Origin: a virus
Reading direction: 5' to 3' (one strand)
DNA length: 64,000 nt
IMG/VR virus record: IMGVR_UViG_3300028763_000006
Coordinates: 55,070-119,069 of that record
The notes below the pieces were generated by a model. It was given only the letters and a program-made list of their open reading frames with translations. It was not told where the DNA came from and did no database searches. Shown here piece by piece: positions 1-8,941 of the stretch (positions are counted from its first letter, which is position 1; each line of letters begins with the position of its first letter). Both the position numbers and the translations under genes were made by a program.

Positions 1-1
1 A

Positions 2-2200
2 ACAGATACAAATCTATTTGATTTAAACTTGGCTACAGGAATGTTATTAAAAATTACAGGCAGTACATATGAAATTAATAACAAAGAATATAATATATTA
101 TATTTATCTGAATCAGCTATAATATTATCATATCAAGGAGTATTTAACACTGAATATAATTCAATAATTGGAGGAACAACAAGAGAGTTCATCAGAAAGC
201 CAAGAGGAGAATATAATAAAGATGTATATTTAAAAGCATACTGGGAAGTACCATATCAAGATGAAATTGATGAATCAATATTCTTCTATGATATATCTGG
301 GGATCAACTAACTCCTTTTAATGACATTGATAAATTAAAATACACAGGACAAAAACCATTAATTGATTTAACTAATAATATAGTATTTCTTAATAATATA
401 CCAAATACTAATATTACACAGGTGAAAAATCCTAAATATCAGCAAACAGTTTTTACTGGATTGACGTATAAATTAGAACAATTAGATTCATCAATTTCTC
501 ATAATTATATACCAGAGCCATTAGAAATTTTCATAGGATATAATTCTACTGAAGAAGGTGTAAATACTAGAACATTAAAAATTGATAAAATTATAACTCC
601 TGTGAATAATACTAATTATTTATCATTAAGTGGATATACAAACTCTGGAAATACACTTTCATTGAATAATTTTACATTAAGTGGAAATGTTATTAATTTT
701 TTATCTACATTTGATTTTAATTTTAAAAATTATTTTGAAATAGATCAACTAATAACAATAAAATTTGAAGACAAAAATAATAAAAATCAAATAATAAATG
801 AAAATATAAACATCTATAAAATATCAGATTTAACAAGAAATAAAATATTTATTGACACTGGTTATACTTATGTAAATGATTCAAGTGGTTATACATATGA
901 TGACTCTGGATTTACATATTTTAATACTACTGGATCAACATTTTATTATGACATTGAAATTCAGCCTAAAGAAATATTATCTTGTGTATTATATGGACAA
1001 ACTGAGATCGAAGACATTAGATTTAAAGTAAATCTAAATAATGTAGGGGTACAATTAGAAGATGATGTTTATAACATTTTATATCTATCTGATATTGAAG
1101 ATAACGCAATAGATTATACTCTATTCAATCGCAAAAGAAAAGAAATGTTATTAAATTATAGAGAGGTTTATGATTATATTGGTTCATATAAAGCATTAAT
1201 AAATGCTATCAATTTCTTTGGTTATAATGATTTATATTTATCAGAATATTACAGAAATATAGATAAATCATCAACACTTTACGGTAGTTTGCATAAAATA
1301 TTAATTCCTGATATATTTGATAATAGTGTTCCTGGTTGGAATGAAACAGATTTTATAAGTAGTAAATATCAAAATAAAATATCATGGAAAAAAACAAATT
1401 TATTCAATCTATCATATTCAATAACTGATTACGATGGAAACAATATTTTAATCTATTCATTAGATGAAGTTCAAACAAAATTGACTAAATTAAAAACTTG
1501 GTTGAGAAGACATATAGTACCATTATCCACCAATTTAGTTGATATAACAGGAGTTTCTGATACTAGTCAAACACTATATCAAAATTATGATGAATCAAAT
1601 CAAGTTAAAAAATCAGTAGTAGACAGAAGTTCATCAGTAGTAAATTTCAATTACACGGCAACTTTAAATTTTGGTTCAGATTATTTAGTTACTGTTAATT
1701 TCTATACTTTATTCGGTGCAACAGGCACTACAATAGATAATAATGAAATACCTAATGAGTTTTCTGTTAAAATAAAAACTTTCTATCTTTCTGGTACAAC
1801 ATTTATTGAACCAACAGAAACTTTAATACCTGTTCAATATTTTAAATTACATAAAAATGATTTATCATCATTTAGTTTTAGTTTAAATAAAGATGTTGAT
1901 CCATATATTTATGTTGAAACAACTACTTATGATAATGGAGGAAGTGGAATTGGATATGTTAATAATAAATTATTCTATTATGATGAGCCAAGAAATTATT
2001 GGTTAGTTAATAATAATTTTGATTTAACAAAAATGAAATATTATCAAACTACTGATCATATAACAAATACTGTTCAATATTGGGACAATTCAAATGCTAC
2101 TTATAATAATAGCAGCACAATTATTTCATCACCAGTGGAAACTATCGTAAAAGTAAATTCTTTAAATAAAACATACATATCTAAAATAATACCAAAATAA
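2..2200 (+). CDS. Tail/baseplate-like structural protein, 5' end cut by window
   Basis: The frame is open to the first base, so the start lies upstream; a TTG at 29 is only an internal codon. About 732 residues are visible. They are rich in Asn, Thr, Ser and Tyr with many beta-prone GYT/SGY segments, as is common in virion proteins. A segment near 1150-1240 (YREVYDYIGSYKALINA then NFFGY) and a following KLKTWLRRHIVPL stretch recall the P2 gpI-like pattern of tail proteins, in which a helical 'YKGT..A...AL..FGY' motif recurs. That resemblance is pattern recognition only. The small gene at 2213 follows after 12 bases. A structural role is likely; the exact baseplate role is uncertain. Confidence 0.6.
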   Translation, partial: TDTNLFDLNLATGMLLKITGSTYEINNKEYNILYLSESAIILSYQGVFNTEYNSIIGGTTREFIRKPRGEYNKDVYLKAYWEVPYQDEIDESIFFYDISGDQLTPFNDIDKLKYTGQKPLIDLTNNIVFLNNIPNTNITQVKNPKYQQTVFTGLTYKLEQLDSSISHNYIPEPLEIFIGYNSTEEGVNTRTLKIDKIITPVNNTNYLSLSGYTNSGNTLSLNNFTLSGNVINFLSTFDFNFKNYFEIDQLITIKFEDKNNKNQIINENINIYKISDLTRNKIFIDTGYTYVNDSSGYTYDDSGFTYFNTTGSTFYYDIEIQPKEILSCVLYGQTEIEDIRFKVNLNNVGVQLEDDVYNILYLSDIEDNAIDYTLFNRKRKEMLLNYREVYDYIGSYKALINAINFFGYNDLYLSEYYRNIDKSSTLYGSLHKILIPDIFDNSVPGWNETDFISSKYQNKISWKKTNLFNLSYSITDYDGNNILIYSLDEVQTKLTKLKTWLRRHIVPLSTNLVDITGVSDTSQTLYQNYDESNQVKKSVVDRSSSVVNFNYTATLNFGSDYLVTVNFYTLFGATGTTIDNNEIPNEFSVKIKTFYLSGTTFIEPTETLIPVQYFKLHKNDLSSFSFSLNKDVDPYIYVETTTYDNGGSGIGYVNNKLFYYDEPRNYWLVNNNFDLTKMKYYQTTDHITNTVQYWDNSNATYNNSSTIISSPVETIVKVNSLNKTYISKIIPK

Positions 2201-2212
2201 ATATATAACAAC

Positions 2213-2518
2213 ATGACAGATTATGATACTCTTTATATAAGAAGTTTTAGCGGTATGACTGGATCTACAATGAATAGTGGTATCACATCAAGTGGTACCA
2301 CTGATTTTCATCAGTTTATAGATGAAAACGGTAATGTATCTCAAATACCAAAAATTAAAAAAATAAGATATAAATATTACATTGACCCTGATACTCCTGA
2401 TAGAATAATAACTGAATCTTGTGTAATAGGAGTAGATGATGAAGAAAGTGGTCCATGTAGCTTCGGCGTAGCACTGGGCATTGGTGACGATACAATGTGC
2501 TTAGCTAAATATGATTAG
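2213..2518 (+). CDS. Small hypothetical protein, probably virion-associated
   Basis: 101 residues, starting 12 bases after the large structural gene and so probably cotranscribed with it. The N-terminal half is Gly/Ser/Thr-rich (SGMTGSTMNSGITSSGTT), like phage fibre or baseplate accessory proteins. The C-terminal half is acidic with two cysteines (ESC and GPCS). No family recognised. It converges with the reverse-strand gene ending at 2505, overlapping by 14 bases. Confidence 0.6.
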   Translation: MTDYDTLYIRSFSGMTGSTMNSGITSSGTTDFHQFIDENGNVSQIPKIKKIRYKYYIDPDTPDRIITESCVIGVDDEESGPCSFGVALGIGDDTMCLAKYD

Positions 2519-2807
2519 AAATATATTCTAAATATAAATTATTCATAAATCTTTCAATATTAATACATATTGAAAATTTGCCATAGATATCATCTTTCTC
2601 ATTATAACATCTGAATCCAACATTATCTACAAAAAACAATCTAATAAGTTTATTATCAATTAATAAGCCTTGTCTTTTTGATAACATCTTAAGTTGTTCA
2701 TCATCAAATTTAATCAATAAATTATCAATAGTATTATCAATGCTAATATCATATTTTTTGTTTTTAAGTTTTTCTAAACTATCTTTAAGTGAAAAAAAAT
2801 CATTCAT
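2505..2807 (-). CDS. Hypothetical protein
   Basis: 100 residues from the ATG at 2807, which overlaps the stop of the upstream gene by 8 bases; ATGs up to 2822 are also possible. Last gene of a three-gene reverse operon (3409 to 2505) in which each gene overlaps the next. The protein is Lys/Asp/Asn-rich with no recognised motif. Confidence 0.6.
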   Translation of the reverse strand: MNDFFSLKDSLEKLKNKKYDISIDNTIDNLLIKFDDEQLKMLSKRQGLLIDNKLIRLFFVDNVGFRCYNEKDDIYGKFSICINIERFMNNLYLEYISNHI

Positions 2808-3168
2808 CATTTTTATCATCATTTTTTGAATCTGATATGCATGTTTTTCCTACAATATTCAATTCTCCTTTTTTTATCATATCTAATAGAGTAGGAATTG
2901 TATATGTAATAACATCACTAATTAATATAAATGTATCATATTTACCGTATTTATCACCATGTATAAATTCATCTAAATCCATTTTTGAGATTTCTTCTGT
3001 GCCATCTTTGAAAATTGTATTAACTACAACTAATTGATTTTTTTTTAATTTATCATAACATTCATGAGTAGAAATATTTACACCATCTGTTAAATTGTTT
3101 GTATCTGGATTAAGAACAAATAAAAATAAATTACCATCTATTCTTAATACCACGCCATCATACTTCAT
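2800..3168 (-). CDS. Hypothetical protein
   Basis: 122 residues, beta-rich (GVVLRIDGNLFLFVLNPDT, then KNQLVVVNTIF). It overlaps the upstream gene by 11 bases, which suggests translational coupling. The C-terminus is a charged tail (SKNDDKNDE) that contains the start of the next gene. No family recognised. Confidence 0.6.
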   Translation of the reverse strand: MKYDGVVLRIDGNLFLFVLNPDTNNLTDGVNISTHECYDKLKKNQLVVVNTIFKDGTEEISKMDLDEFIHGDKYGKYDTFILISDVITYTIPTLLDMIKKGELNIVGKTCISDSKNDDKNDE

Positions 3169-3409
3169 ATATCTTTATTAATTTTAAATATCTACTTAAC
3201 TTTTTATTATTTTCTACTAATCTGTTTATATCTATTATAACATCATTTATTGATAAAAAATCAATATTATTTAAATTATATGCAAAAAATTCTATTACAT
3301 CAATTCTTTTTTCAAAAAATTTATTTTTTGGACTTCCACATTTTTTAGCATAAACTAAGTGAAAACCATCAAAACTATCTATCTTATCATCAATTATTCC
3401 TTTTAACAT
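3158..3409 (-). CDS. Hypothetical protein
   Basis: 83 residues, first gene of the 3409-2505 reverse operon. It is divergent from the RuvC-like gene across about 50 bases of A/T-rich DNA. No domain recognised. The C-terminus (RYLKLIKIYEV) loosely resembles the basic-hydrophobic tail seen on many small proteins in this window, but is too weak to count. Confidence 0.55.
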   Translation of the reverse strand: MLKGIIDDKIDSFDGFHLVYAKKCGSPKNKFFEKRIDVIEFFAYNLNNIDFLSINDVIIDINRLVENNKKLSRYLKLIKIYEV

Positions 3410-3461
3410 CTATTTTAAGAACTTGTTTTTATTTATATATAAAAAAAAATCAAAACAGTTT

Positions 3462-4175
3462 ATGATATTTATAGGATTAGATGTATCAAAAATTTCAACT
3501 GCACTATGTATTGAAAAAAATGGAATCACTAAATTATTTAGTTATTCTACTCAAAAAGATAATAATATATGGGTTAAAGATACCAACTCTATTATTAATT
3601 ACAGACATATTAAATATTCATATCTAGATGAAGATGATTATAGTAAATCTGAAATACTGAAGTTACAAAATTTTGATGAAGTTACAGATTTAATAATAAA
3701 TGATATTTTTAATAATGTAGGAATATTAGATAGTATTAGAATAGGAATTGAAGGATTTTCTTATAATTCAAAAGGTCCAATATTTGATTTAATAGAATTT
3801 ACAACTCTACTAAAATATAAATTATTACATAGAATAAATAAATACGGGGAAATTCAAATTTTTTCACCAATAACACTTAAAATGGAAGCTTGTAAAATGG
3901 CATATAAACCTAGAATAGAAACTAAAGGAAAAAAGGTAATTAAAGAAATAATACACAATGAAAATGATGAAGGTAAAAATGCTAAAGACTTTGATAAATG
4001 GGACATGCTTTACGCTTTAATTAAAAGTGATGTGAAATTAGAACTAAAGGATTGGTGTGTAGAAAATATGGAAAAAATATCTAAGATAAAAAAAGTACCT
4101 AAGCCAATAGATGATGAGATTGATGCTATATTTCTATCACAAATAATAAAAAAACAATATAATCAAAGAAAATAA
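3462..4175 (+). CDS. RuvC-like Holliday junction resolvase
   Basis: 237 residues from the ATG at 3462. The upstream extension to 3423 is Lys-rich and unlikely to be translated. An RNase H-fold resolvase is suggested by an N-terminal strand with Asp (IGLDVSKISTALCIE), a second acidic strand (IRIGIEGFSYNSKG) and a C-terminal DDEIDAIFLSQI helix with paired Asp residues. These match the D-E-D-D layout of RuvC/poxvirus-type resolvases. Such enzymes cut branched replication and recombination intermediates before packaging. The inserted Lys-rich segment (EACKMAYKPRIETKGKK) fits the usual DNA-contact region. The catalytic reading is inferred from motif order. Confidence 0.65.
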   Translation: MIFIGLDVSKISTALCIEKNGITKLFSYSTQKDNNIWVKDTNSIINYRHIKYSYLDEDDYSKSEILKLQNFDEVTDLIINDIFNNVGILDSIRIGIEGFSYNSKGPIFDLIEFTTLLKYKLLHRINKYGEIQIFSPITLKMEACKMAYKPRIETKGKKVIKEIIHNENDEGKNAKDFDKWDMLYALIKSDVKLELKDWCVENMEKISKIKKVPKPIDDEIDAIFLSQIIKKQYNQRK

Positions 4176-4328
4176 TTAATATATAATCATTGTATATTTC
4201 AAGCATTTAAGTGGGGGAAATATATAATATATATAGTATATATATCATGATCTTGCATCTTTTTTATAAATGATTGATTATTAATAATATACAAACTAAG
4301 AAAATTATACAAAATTTAAAATTTAAAT
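4176..4328. other. AT-rich intergenic region
   Basis: 153 bases with no credible ORF. It contains a G5 run (4213-4217, AGTGGGGGAAA), unusual in this AT-rich DNA, followed by clustered TATATA blocks (about 4220-4247). The blocks resemble the late-type TTATATATAA motif found ahead of other operons and may hold the promoter for the 4329 operon. Confidence 0.4.
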
Positions 4329-5231
4329 ATGTTTGAAGACGGTAAAGAATACAAATTTAAAAATAAAGACATAAAAGTATTTGGTCCAAAAGCTAATGAG
4401 GCTCAGCAGATTGATCCTAATATCATACCAAAATTTCCTATCAATAAACCTGTTAAATTTGATGTAGAACTAATGAAAAAGGCAATTAAGTATGGATTAG
4501 TTATACTTATTAATTATAGAGGTGAAGAAGATCGTTGGAAAGGTGGTAGAGAAAGAACTATTCAGCCTATGGTACTTGGTGTTAATAAAAATACTAAAAA
4601 TATGTTGGTGAGAGGGTTTCATCTTGAAGGATGGTCAGTGTCTCAAAAAGCAGAAACAAAAAAAGTGTGGAGATTATTTAAAACTGATAATATTGTATCA
4701 ATGACATTCACAGGAAACTTTTTCCGTTTACCTCCTATTGGATATAAGATGAATGATAGGGTAATGACAGAAAAAATATTAGCCAAAGCAGATTTTAATG
4801 AAATAAGAAGAAACCAGAACACTTTATTAAAAGGTGGACAGATACAATCAGAAGAAGAAACAACTATCTCCACCCCAACGGGAGGAGTAGTGAGCATTGA
4901 AATAACCAACTCTAATAGTCAGATAGATTTAAAAACACCGTCAAAGAATTTACTTATAAACAAAAACAATTATGATCCTAATAGATTTTTGAGAGATTCA
5001 AGTACAAAATCTATGAAATTTTCAGTTATGAAAAGTATGTTTGGTAATAATTATCTTGTATTAGTAGGTGCGATGGGTACAATTAATAGACAAATTAAAG
5101 TATATGATGGTAAAAAATTAATAGGTAATTATAGATGTATTAAAACATTTTTAGGATCTGATTTAAGTAATAATAAAATTGTAGATGGTAAAAATATATT
5201 TGACTTATACGTATTTAATAGAAAAATTTAA
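4329..5231 (+). CDS. WYL-like domain protein
   Basis: 300 residues. Residues about 50-140 show a WYL/SH3-like pattern: AIKYGLVILINYRG, then RERTIQPMVLGV, a strand-turn NKNTKNMLVRGFH, then WRLFKTDNIVSM. In WYL proteins this 'I.Y...R.I.P..L......L.G......R.F..D.I' layout binds ligands or nucleic acid. No helix-turn-helix is visible, so it is not a typical WYL repressor. The C-terminal third (about 210-300) is a separate beta-rich part of unknown role. First gene of an operon with 5235, 5579 and 5917. Confidence 0.45.
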   Translation: MFEDGKEYKFKNKDIKVFGPKANEAQQIDPNIIPKFPINKPVKFDVELMKKAIKYGLVILINYRGEEDRWKGGRERTIQPMVLGVNKNTKNMLVRGFHLEGWSVSQKAETKKVWRLFKTDNIVSMTFTGNFFRLPPIGYKMNDRVMTEKILAKADFNEIRRNQNTLLKGGQIQSEEETTISTPTGGVVSIEITNSNSQIDLKTPSKNLLINKNNYDPNRFLRDSSTKSMKFSVMKSMFGNNYLVLVGAMGTINRQIKVYDGKKLIGNYRCIKTFLGSDLSNNKIVDGKNIFDLYVFNRKI

Positions 5232-5234
5232 AAT

Positions 5235-5582
5235 ATGAAGCACTTAAGATTATTTGAGAATGAGTTATCGTATAAATATAAAGTAGGTGATTATGTATTA
5301 ATTAACTATGATACTAAATCTAAAACATTATCAAAGTTGAAGGATTTTGTAAATATTCATATAGGAAAAATACTGTTTATTGACGATAAAAGTTTAATTA
5401 TTCAATATAATAATCCACCAGATAAATTGAATCATTTTTTTTCTGATAAAGTAGTAGGCAATAAAAATATTAAAAATTCTGTGTTTTTTTGGAATAAAAT
5501 AAATACAATAAGAAGATTGGCAACAGAAGATGAAATATCAGAATATGAAGTAGTTAAAAATACAAATAAATTTAATATATGA
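5235..5582 (+). CDS. Small protein with set A termini and KVGDYV domain
   Basis: 115 residues. It starts MKHLRLFENE and ends NKFNI, the set A terminal motifs. Between them lies a small beta-barrel-like domain (YKVGDYVLINYD) also seen at 5579 and 60370. The stop overlaps the next ATG (ATGA). Function unknown; the shared ends suggest a common targeting or processing route. Confidence 0.7.
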   Translation: MKHLRLFENELSYKYKVGDYVLINYDTKSKTLSKLKDFVNIHIGKILFIDDKSLIIQYNNPPDKLNHFFSDKVVGNKNIKNSVFFWNKINTIRRLATEDEISEYEVVKNTNKFNI

Positions 5583-5920
5583 AACATTTGAAATTATATG
5601 AATCTAATCTCATACCTAAATATAAAGTAGGTGATTATGTTCATTTAGGTATGGAGCCAGATTTTACTTATGATGATTGCTTAGGACAAATACTTAAAAT
5701 AGATAAAAACGGATTCATAAAAGAACCTGAAGAAACAGATTCAGATAAAAATCATGATTATTATATTAATACATTAAATCCTTACCCATATAAAGTTAAA
5801 ATATTAGATGGTAAATTCGATGCAGAAGAAGGTTTAATAGATAGATATCTGAATAAAGATGAAATAGAATATTTTGAGTATTTATTAAAGAATAATGATA
5901 CTAAAAAATTTAATATATGA
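5579..5920 (+). CDS. Small protein with set A termini and KVGDYV domain
   Basis: 113 residues, a tandem paralogue of the gene at 5235. It starts MKHLKLYESN, continues YKVGDYVHLG and ends KKFNI. It overlaps both neighbours by 4 bases (ATGA). The middle differs strongly from the upstream copy while the ends are kept. Confidence 0.7.
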   Translation: MKHLKLYESNLIPKYKVGDYVHLGMEPDFTYDDCLGQILKIDKNGFIKEPEETDSDKNHDYYINTLNPYPYKVKILDGKFDAEEGLIDRYLNKDEIEYFEYLLKNNDTKKFNI

Positions 5921-6177
5921 GTAAATTAATTAATGATATACATAAAATGTTGGGGTATATTAAAATCATACAACAATATAATTTTTTTTCACAATTAGGA
6001 AACGAAGAAGAAATTGATTATTTAAGAGATAAAGTAGATAACCTTTATTATATCGATGATACAGATAAACTCATAAAAGATTTTGAATGGTGTGCTGATA
6101 TGGTTAATCAGCTTTACAATGAAGTTGATCCTGAATTCAAAAAGAAATTATTAAAAGAAGAACAAGAGCAAGATTAA
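5917..6177 (+). CDS. Hypothetical protein
   Basis: 86 residues, helical and acidic, last gene of the 4329-6177 operon, starting inside the ATGA overlap. It lacks both set A motifs. An intrinsic terminator follows directly. Confidence 0.6.
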   Translation: MSKLINDIHKMLGYIKIIQQYNFFSQLGNEEEIDYLRDKVDNLYYIDDTDKLIKDFEWCADMVNQLYNEVDPEFKKKLLKEEQEQD

Positions 6178-6180
6178 CAA

Positions 6181-6210
6181 AAAAACTCAGATTAAATCTG
6201 AGTTTTTTTT
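6181..6210. terminator. Bidirectional intrinsic terminator
   Basis: Stem ACTCAGATT (6185-6193) pairs with AATCTGAGT (6195-6203), followed by T8, with an A-run on the other side. It lies between convergent genes and can serve both strands. Confidence 0.85.
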
Positions 6211-6682
6211 ATCTACCATATCTATCACCAGGATATTTCTTATCAATTTCTTTCCACATTTCAAATGAACGTTTAAATAACTCAAATTTATTTTCAATGA
6301 AATCAGTTACCCCGTCATCTGTTGTACTATCTATATTAAAATGTTCAATAACATTTGATGGTAAATTCTCAAGATTGTTTTTTATTCCTAAAAAATAATA
6401 TTTACTTTTTTCAGTTAAATAATAATTTATAGATTCAATTAATTTTTTAATATAATCTGATTCACCATAATCCGATAATGTATCACCCATTAGACTTATT
6501 TTTCTTTCATCATTTTTCTCTCTTTCCACTGTATATGCATCACTTGTTATTCCTTTTTGACTAGGATTTTTATCAAAGTCTTCATCTGAAATTGGTTTTT
6601 TATGTTCGCCATCAATTTTTCCACCATATGGAAATTTTATATATTCTTTTATATATTCTCCATAGTCTACTATTTTTTTCAT
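6209..6682 (-). CDS. Hypothetical protein
   Basis: 157 residues, charged. It begins MKKIVDYGEYIKEYI, which loosely resembles the T4 capsid-targeting style of N-terminus, but lacks the KFN(I/L) end. Last gene of the reverse operon that starts at 8781. No domain recognised. Confidence 0.6.
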   Translation of the reverse strand: MKKIVDYGEYIKEYIKFPYGGKIDGEHKKPISDEDFDKNPSQKGITSDAYTVEREKNDERKISLMGDTLSDYGESDYIKKLIESINYYLTEKSKYYFLGIKNNLENLPSNVIEHFNIDSTTDDGVTDFIENKFELFKRSFEMWKEIDKKYPGDRYGR

Positions 6683-6700
6683 GCCTTTTATATTTTTTTT

Positions 6701-7045
6701 TTATATATTAAATTTATTAGTTGATATTAATAAATCCAAATCATCTCTTGTTATTATTGACCAATTATCCTTATTATTCCAATCATAATCTGGATATTTG
6801 TCTAATATATAATCTAATCTACGCTCTGCTTGTTTTGTTGTAAAAAAACAAGCTGTGTTATTAATATTATAAATTGTATTTGAATTAAATTTATTAATAT
6901 CAATAGAAGATATTACATCACTAGATTCATATGGAAGATTCATCAATATCAATTTATCACCTTTAGTTGGTCTATTCAAAATTAATAAATATTTTTGTTT
7001 ATTTTCTTCTTTCTTTTTAAATATGTTAAATTTTTCTACTATCAT
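6701..7045 (-). CDS. Small set A protein, paralogue of next gene
   Basis: 114 residues, starts MIVEKFNIFKKK and ends TNKFNI. It is a tandem duplicate of 7048-7386: both share a YLLILNRP / YFLILHRP strand and a C-terminal RLDYILDKY / RLDNILHKY helix followed by W. Its stop is not overlapped by another start, so the KFNI end is not a by-product of gene overlap. Confidence 0.7.
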   Translation of the reverse strand: MIVEKFNIFKKKEENKQKYLLILNRPTKGDKLILMNLPYESSDVISSIDINKFNSNTIYNINNTACFFTTKQAERRLDYILDKYPDYDWNNKDNWSIITRDDLDLLISTNKFNI

Positions 7046-7047
7046 AA

Positions 7048-7386
7048 TTATAAATTAAATTTATTTGTAGTGAATAAAAAATTCAACTCGTCAAAAGTTT
7101 TTATCATCCAATTATTTCTATTAGTCCATTGAGAATCACTATATTTATGTAGTATATTATCTAATCTATCATTGGCTAATTCAATTGTAGGAAAACTTTC
7201 AATATTATTATTTTTCCCTTTTAGAATATTTATATTACTTGAATTTATTTCATCAGTAGTAATAAAATCCTCAATTCCGTGAGTAAGTTTATATAATATA
7301 GAATAATCTCCTTCATTTGGTCTGTGTAAAATCAAGAAATATTTTTCTTCTTTGTTTTTAAATATATTAAATCTTTCTATTATCAC
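7048..7386 (-). CDS. Small set A protein, GTG start
   Basis: 112 residues, starts VIIERFNIFKNK (GTG at 7386; no ATG available) and ends TNKFNL. Paralogue of the next gene downstream, which starts 2 bases after its stop. Function unknown. Confidence 0.65.
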   Translation of the reverse strand: MIIERFNIFKNKEEKYFLILHRPNEGDYSILYKLTHGIEDFITTDEINSSNINILKGKNNNIESFPTIELANDRLDNILHKYSDSQWTNRNNWMIKTFDELNFLFTTNKFNL

Positions 7387-7401
7387 ATTCTAATATTATT
7401 T

Positions 7402-7833
7402 TTATAAATTAAATTTCATAGTAGATTTTATCCATGTTGGAGTATAATTTACCGCATTTAGAAATAAATAGAATGAAAAAATGAAATATGAACTCTTCCA
7501 ATCCATTGATGTTTTATTCGTATATTCTTCTATTTCATAATATAATTTAGGAGTATTTTCTATTTTTGTTATTATAGAATTTAATGTATATTTTTTTATT
7601 TCTCTTTGAGTTTTTTTATCTTTCTTTTTATCCTCTGTTTTCCAGACATCAGGATGTTTATACATAAATATTAGCATAGAAAATTCATCATAACAAGAAA
7701 TTGGTATATTTCTATATGTGTAATTATCAGTTATTTTTTCACCATATTTATTCTTATATATTTTTTCATAATTATTTATAAAAATTTCAGTATCAGAGCT
7801 AATTTTTATGACTATATTATTTTTTTCTATCAT
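7402..7833 (-). CDS. Set A protein of unknown function
   Basis: 143 residues ending MKFNL. The N-terminus (MIEKNNIVIKISSDTEIFI) does not carry the MKxLKxFE motif. A C-terminal aromatic helix (SYFIFSFYLFLNAV) may contact membrane or form a hydrophobic core. Part of the 8781-6209 reverse operon. Confidence 0.6.
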   Translation of the reverse strand: MIEKNNIVIKISSDTEIFINNYEKIYKNKYGEKITDNYTYRNIPISCYDEFSMLIFMYKHPDVWKTEDKKKDKKTQREIKKYTLNSIITKIENTPKLYYEIEEYTNKTSMDWKSSYFIFSFYLFLNAVNYTPTWIKSTMKFNL

Positions 7834-7924
7834 ATTAAATTTGTTTATAAGTACAATTTACAAAATTATAAAAAATACTCACAAAATATTAATAAATTGC
7901 ATATTATTATATTTTTTTATATTA

Positions 7925-8362
7925 TTACAAGTTAAATTTGTTCGCATTTCTTATTAAATTCAATTCTTCAATAATAATTTTTTGTTTTTCTGTTATATTT
8001 CCATAAATAGTAAATGGTGAATTGACATTAATTCTATATTCAATATTAGGATAATTTTTTAATATTAATGATAATATCACAAATTCTTTTTCTTTGTGTT
8101 GTAGTGTTCCTTTATATCCAACAGTACATTCATGAACTTTATCAATAATACCTGTACATCCTTCTACAATTGGTATGAATTCAAATAAACTATTATCATA
8201 ACCATAATTAAAATTAAATTTAACTACTTTACCAGGAGCTAACAAATCTGTAATAAATTTTTTTATTTTATTCTGGTTTCCATTATAATAAATCATCAAA
8301 TCATTTAAAATTAATGTTGTTTCATTTTCTACATTCTCAAATACTTTAAAATTTGTTATCAT
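7925..8362 (-). CDS. Set A protein, paralogue of 8359-8781
   Basis: 145 residues, starts MITNFKVFEN and ends ANKFNL, with the end encoded AAA TTT AAC TTG. The synonymous changes compared with other copies show that the amino acids are conserved, not the DNA. It shares an ILNDxxxYxxG segment and an NSPxTIYG segment with its upstream neighbour. Confidence 0.7.
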   Translation of the reverse strand: MITNFKVFENVENETTLILNDLMIYYNGNQNKIKKFITDLLAPGKVVKFNFNYGYDNSLFEFIPIVEGCTGIIDKVHECTVGYKGTLQHKEKEFVILSLILKNYPNIEYRINVNSPFTIYGNITEKQKIIIEELNLIRNANKFNL

Positions 8363-8781
8363 ATATTAAATTTTTTTGCTTCTCTTTTTATATTTATATC
8401 ATTAACAATTTTTTTAATTTCATCAGGAACATAGCCATAAATAGTAGTTGGAGAATTTGTGTCTACATCATGATCATATTTTATTCTTTTTAATATTATT
8501 GTTAAATATATATAATGAAATTCATTACTAAATCCATATGATCTACCTCGTATTACACCTTTGTGATGTTTATTTGAATGCATAAAATTGGTTACTCCAT
8601 TAATCATCATGGTACATTTTTTACAATCAAATTCAACTATATTGTTATCATTATAATCAAGTAATTTAAATATGAAATTTCTTATTGAGTCATCATCACC
8701 ATCGAAATAATCTATTACGTCATTTAAAATTATTGTAATCTTATCTTCTGAGTTCTCAAATATTTTGAATTCTGTTATCAT
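8359..8781 (-). CDS. Set A protein, paralogue of 7925-8362
   Basis: 140 residues from the ATG at 8781 (MITEFKIFEN). The longer frame up to 8808 runs across the late-type promoter motif and is unlikely. It ends AKKFNI and overlaps the next start by 4 bases. It carries an additional CKKC pair absent from the paralogue. First gene of the reverse operon. Confidence 0.65.
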   Translation of the reverse strand: MITEFKIFENSEDKITIILNDVIDYFDGDDDSIRNFIFKLLDYNDNNIVEFDCKKCTMMINGVTNFMHSNKHHKGVIRGRSYGFSNEFHYIYLTIILKRIKYDHDVDTNSPTTIYGYVPDEIKKIVNDINIKREAKKFNI

Positions 8782-8783
8782 GT

Positions 8784-8801
8784 AGGTATATATATAATTA
8801 T
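8784..8801 (-). promoter_or_regulatory. Late-type TATATATA promoter motif
   Basis: Reverse-strand AATTATATATATACC lies just ahead of the 8781 start. The same TTATATATA(A/C) block precedes several structural and set A operons. Role inferred from position. Confidence 0.45.
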
Positions 8802-8893
8802 TTTTCAAAAAATATAAACAATTTAAATATTTTTCTATAATATAAAAAGTATAATTTTTTCAAATAATTATACAATATTTCAAATTAAATTGT

Positions 8894-8901
8894 TATCTTT
8901 G
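8894..8901 (+). promoter_or_regulatory. Host-type promoter -7 box TATCTTTG
   Basis: TATCTTTGTA matches the Bacteroidota TAnnTTTG box and lies 40 bases ahead of the SbcD-SbcC start. No clear TTTG -33 box. Confidence 0.65.
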
Positions 8902-8941
8902 TAAAAACCACATAAGATAAAAAATAATATTCAATAAATAT

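Noticed and set aside
2789-3037. Forward frame at 2789-3037 opposite the small reverse operon
   Set aside because: Shadow of the 2800-3168 reverse gene; that operon is better supported by tight overlaps.
4213-4217. G5 run as a possible Shine-Dalgarno or G-quadruplex element
   Set aside because: Single short run more than 100 bases from the next start; no further G runs to form a quadruplex.
8359-8808. Longer start (8808) for the 8359 gene
   Set aside because: It would place the late-type promoter motif inside the coding region and hide the set A start.
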